Assembly: GCA_026400415.1 (NCBI GenBank)
Contig: JAPLPA010000337.1
Location: 1-14,358 of the forward strand
Source of the DNA: Afipia sp.
GTDB lineage: Bacteria > Pseudomonadota > Alphaproteobacteria > Rhizobiales > Xanthobacteraceae
DNA length: 14,358 nucleotides
Direction: 5' to 3'
In this document: positions 13,359 to 14,358 of the stretch, piece by piece
Layout: the number at the start of each line of letters is the position of its first letter
How positions within the stretch are numbered: position 1 is the stretch's first letter
Program-made: the position numbers and the translations under genes
Notes under the pieces: model-generated
What the model was told of the DNA's origin: nothing
Databases searched by the model: none
What the model saw: only the letters and a program-made list of their open reading frames with translations

Positions 13359-13541
13359 TAGTTAAATCCCGATGATAGCTCCGCCATCATGACATTGACG
13401 ACCGTTGTCTGCCAACTACGTTTGAAAAATCGAGACGCAAATAGGAGTAGTGTCTGAGTTTGAAAATAAGACGGCCGGACCGGCCCGTTTAAACGCCCTG
13501 ATCTGTGCTATGTTTAGCTGAGGAAAGTAGGAGAGCTGCGG

Positions 13542-13694
13542 GTGGATAATTCGACTAGTTGGACGGTTGCCGTCGCAATCGCCATTGTCGGCCTTTTATT
13601 GTATTTCACCAAGCCGACTTGCCGCGAAGGATTTACGCCGGTGATAGGTGTTGGATCAGGCTGGTACTGCGCTCCCGGCTACAAGCCACAATAA
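13542..13694 (+). CDS. 50-residue single-pass membrane protein, unknown function
   Basis: A short frame beginning with GTG at 13542, with AGGAG (13529-13533) 8 bp upstream. The protein has a polar start (MDNSTSW), one membrane segment (about 8-22, TVAVAIAIVGLLLYF), then a small C-terminal domain with two cysteines (Cys27 and Cys43) and a Gly/aromatic pattern: PTCREGFTPVIGVGSGWYC, followed by APGYKPQ. The pairing of cysteines suggests a disulfide on the periplasmic side. It is too short for most ORF callers and uses a non-ATG start, but the ribosome binding site and well-formed topology make it credible. I do not recognise a named family. It precedes another small membrane protein on the same strand by about 125 bp. 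Confidence 0.65.
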   Translation: MDNSTSWTVAVAIAIVGLLLYFTKPTCREGFTPVIGVGSGWYCAPGYKPQ

Positions 13695-13820
13695 AGAAGC
13701 GGCAAGCGCCGCAAACTGATGAACGCTTGGTCTCAATCACCGAAGACTGGAGGAGCCTACCGTGCGAGCCATTCCTCGTGAGGAGCAATCAGATGGGGTA
13801 CGACAACGATTGCGCCAAAC

Positions 13821-14048
13821 ATGAAAGTCTTTTTCGAAATTCTCACATTTGGTTCATCGGGCATCGCGGCCATCCTTTGGTTCAAGTCAGCTAGCACACG
13901 TTTAACAACGATCGGACCCGGTTTAGAGGAACTTGACCTGGTCAATAAATTGTCAAGCGATTTGCAGCGTGCGGCCAAATGGAATTTTTGGGCAGCATTA
14001 ACCACCGGGGTATCTGTTGTTACGCAGATAGCGGCGCGAGCATTGTGA
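13821..14048 (+). CDS. 75-residue membrane protein with two predicted helices, unknown function
   Basis: The protein has a first hydrophobic segment (about 4-22, FFEILTFGSSGIAAILWF), a short charged loop with an amphipathic helix (GLEELDLVNKLSSDLQRAAKW, about 34-54), and a second hydrophobic segment (55-72). The layout, membrane helix, LEELD...LQRAAKWN helix, membrane helix, resembles small two-helix proteins I recall from proteobacterial accessory regions; none has a function I can name. No good ribosome binding site precedes the ATG, which lowers confidence. A longer minus-strand frame covers the same bases but looks like a shadow, since its protein has no coherent features. Confidence 0.55.
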   Translation: MKVFFEILTFGSSGIAAILWFKSASTRLTTIGPGLEELDLVNKLSSDLQRAAKWNFWAALTTGVSVVTQIAARAL

Positions 14049-14251
14049 CGAGTAGCGTCGGCTTCAATGTGAGGCTGGGCAATTATTGAACTTTCTCCTA
14101 CGAATAACCTAAGCCCGATCAACGTCAGTTTGTTTTGCTGCGATGTCTTTTGATGGCACGAAGCGGGCAAACTCGCAGTGCGGCGCGAAGTCTGCTTACG
14201 GGTTAAGAGCAGACATCAAAAACGGAGCAGGGCGCTTCTGCTTGTGACCCA
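14049..14251. other. Gene-free spacer before the IS end
   Basis: No convincing reading frame on either strand. It contains one hairpin-forming inverted repeat (14190-14214). Together with the IS end it makes the last 310 bases non-coding apart from a few C-terminal codons on the minus strand. Confidence 0.5.
14190..14214. repeat. Inverted repeat GTCTGCT-N11-AGCAGAC
   Basis: A perfect 7-bp inverted repeat (14190-14196 and 14208-14214) around TACGGGTTAAG. It resembles a GTCYGCT...AGCRGAC hairpin repeat that I recall between genes in Bradyrhizobium-like genomes. It could also be a terminator-like hairpin without a T-run. Confidence 0.4.
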
Positions 14252-14358
14252 GGCTGTGTAAAAACGCAGATGTTTGTGATTGTGCAAGCGCGACAAGATG
14301 GTTTGCGCGACCTTTCTTAAGCGCGGATCGCTTCCATCAATCCGCCAACGCCCAGAAT
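14252..14358 (-). mobile_element. Probable end of an insertion sequence (transposase C-terminus on minus strand)
   Basis: GGCTGTGTAAAAACGC at 14252-14267 resembles the terminal inverted repeats of IS5/IS1182-type elements. On the minus strand, a frame enters from the window edge and stops at 14317-14319, giving the last 13 residues ILGVGGLMEAIRA, which looks like the C-terminal end (NILGV..LI.A...) of transposases of that group. The distance from this stop to the putative terminus, about 65 bp, is sensible. The other end and any target-site duplication lie outside the window, so whether the element is complete cannot be seen. Confidence 0.5.

Noticed and set aside
13757..14170. 137-residue minus-strand frame opposite the small membrane protein
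   Set aside because: No hydrophobic or domain pattern, and the plus-strand frame has two clean membrane segments. This is less certain than the other rejections because neither strand has a good ribosome binding site.

Overview
The window is a chromosomal stretch from a GC-rich alphaproteobacterium, most likely of the Bradyrhizobium / Afipia / Rhodopseudomonas / Nitrobacter group. The main clues are the order gyrA, coaD, two tandem cyclophilins, queA, tgt; the rhizobial-type GyrA; and several short conserved proteins typical of that group. The assignment rests on protein resemblance and gene order read by eye, not on a database search.

Layout. Positions 1-428 hold the 3' end of an HtrA-like serine protease with a PDZ domain. 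A 352-bp gene-free spacer follows, with an octamer repeated three times at a 14-bp period and a REP-like palindrome. Next come a secreted Cache-domain protein (+) and a convergent MarC-family membrane protein (-). gyrA (+, TTG start) ends 3 bp from a convergent small exported protein with two cysteines (-). Then a mostly housekeeping plus-strand run: coaD, a periplasmic cyclophilin, a cytoplasmic cyclophilin, queA and tgt. QueA and Tgt act together in making queuosine in tRNA. A mini zinc-ribbon protein (-) and cysK (+) are divergent. cysK is followed after 1 bp by a BrnA-like antitoxin-domain protein that has no visible toxin partner. A convergent GrdB/PrdB-like protein (-) carries CxxC where the clostridial reductase has selenocysteine. 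Two small genes, a 50-residue charged protein (+) and an 83-residue protein (-), precede tRNA-Lys(UUU), which has a strong sigma-70-type promoter.

Downstream of the tRNA (12572-14358) the sequence becomes visibly AT-richer. It holds only small proteins of unknown function: a tail-anchored protein and a lipoprotein (both -), then a 50-residue and a 75-residue membrane protein (both +). It ends in what looks like one end of an insertion sequence. This is the accessory part of the window and may be a tRNA-anchored island, although no second attachment site is visible here.

The most notable molecular observation is that Tgt lacks all four residues that bind the structural zinc in the Zymomonas enzyme, while its catalytic residues are intact. 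Other points: glutamine at the quinolone-resistance position of GyrA, the GrdB-like cysteine protein, the orphan BrnA-domain protein in the cysK transcription unit, and a 41-bp near-identical tract shared by the two cyclophilin genes. I did not find a CRISPR array, a complete mobile element, or a convincing new multi-gene defence system.
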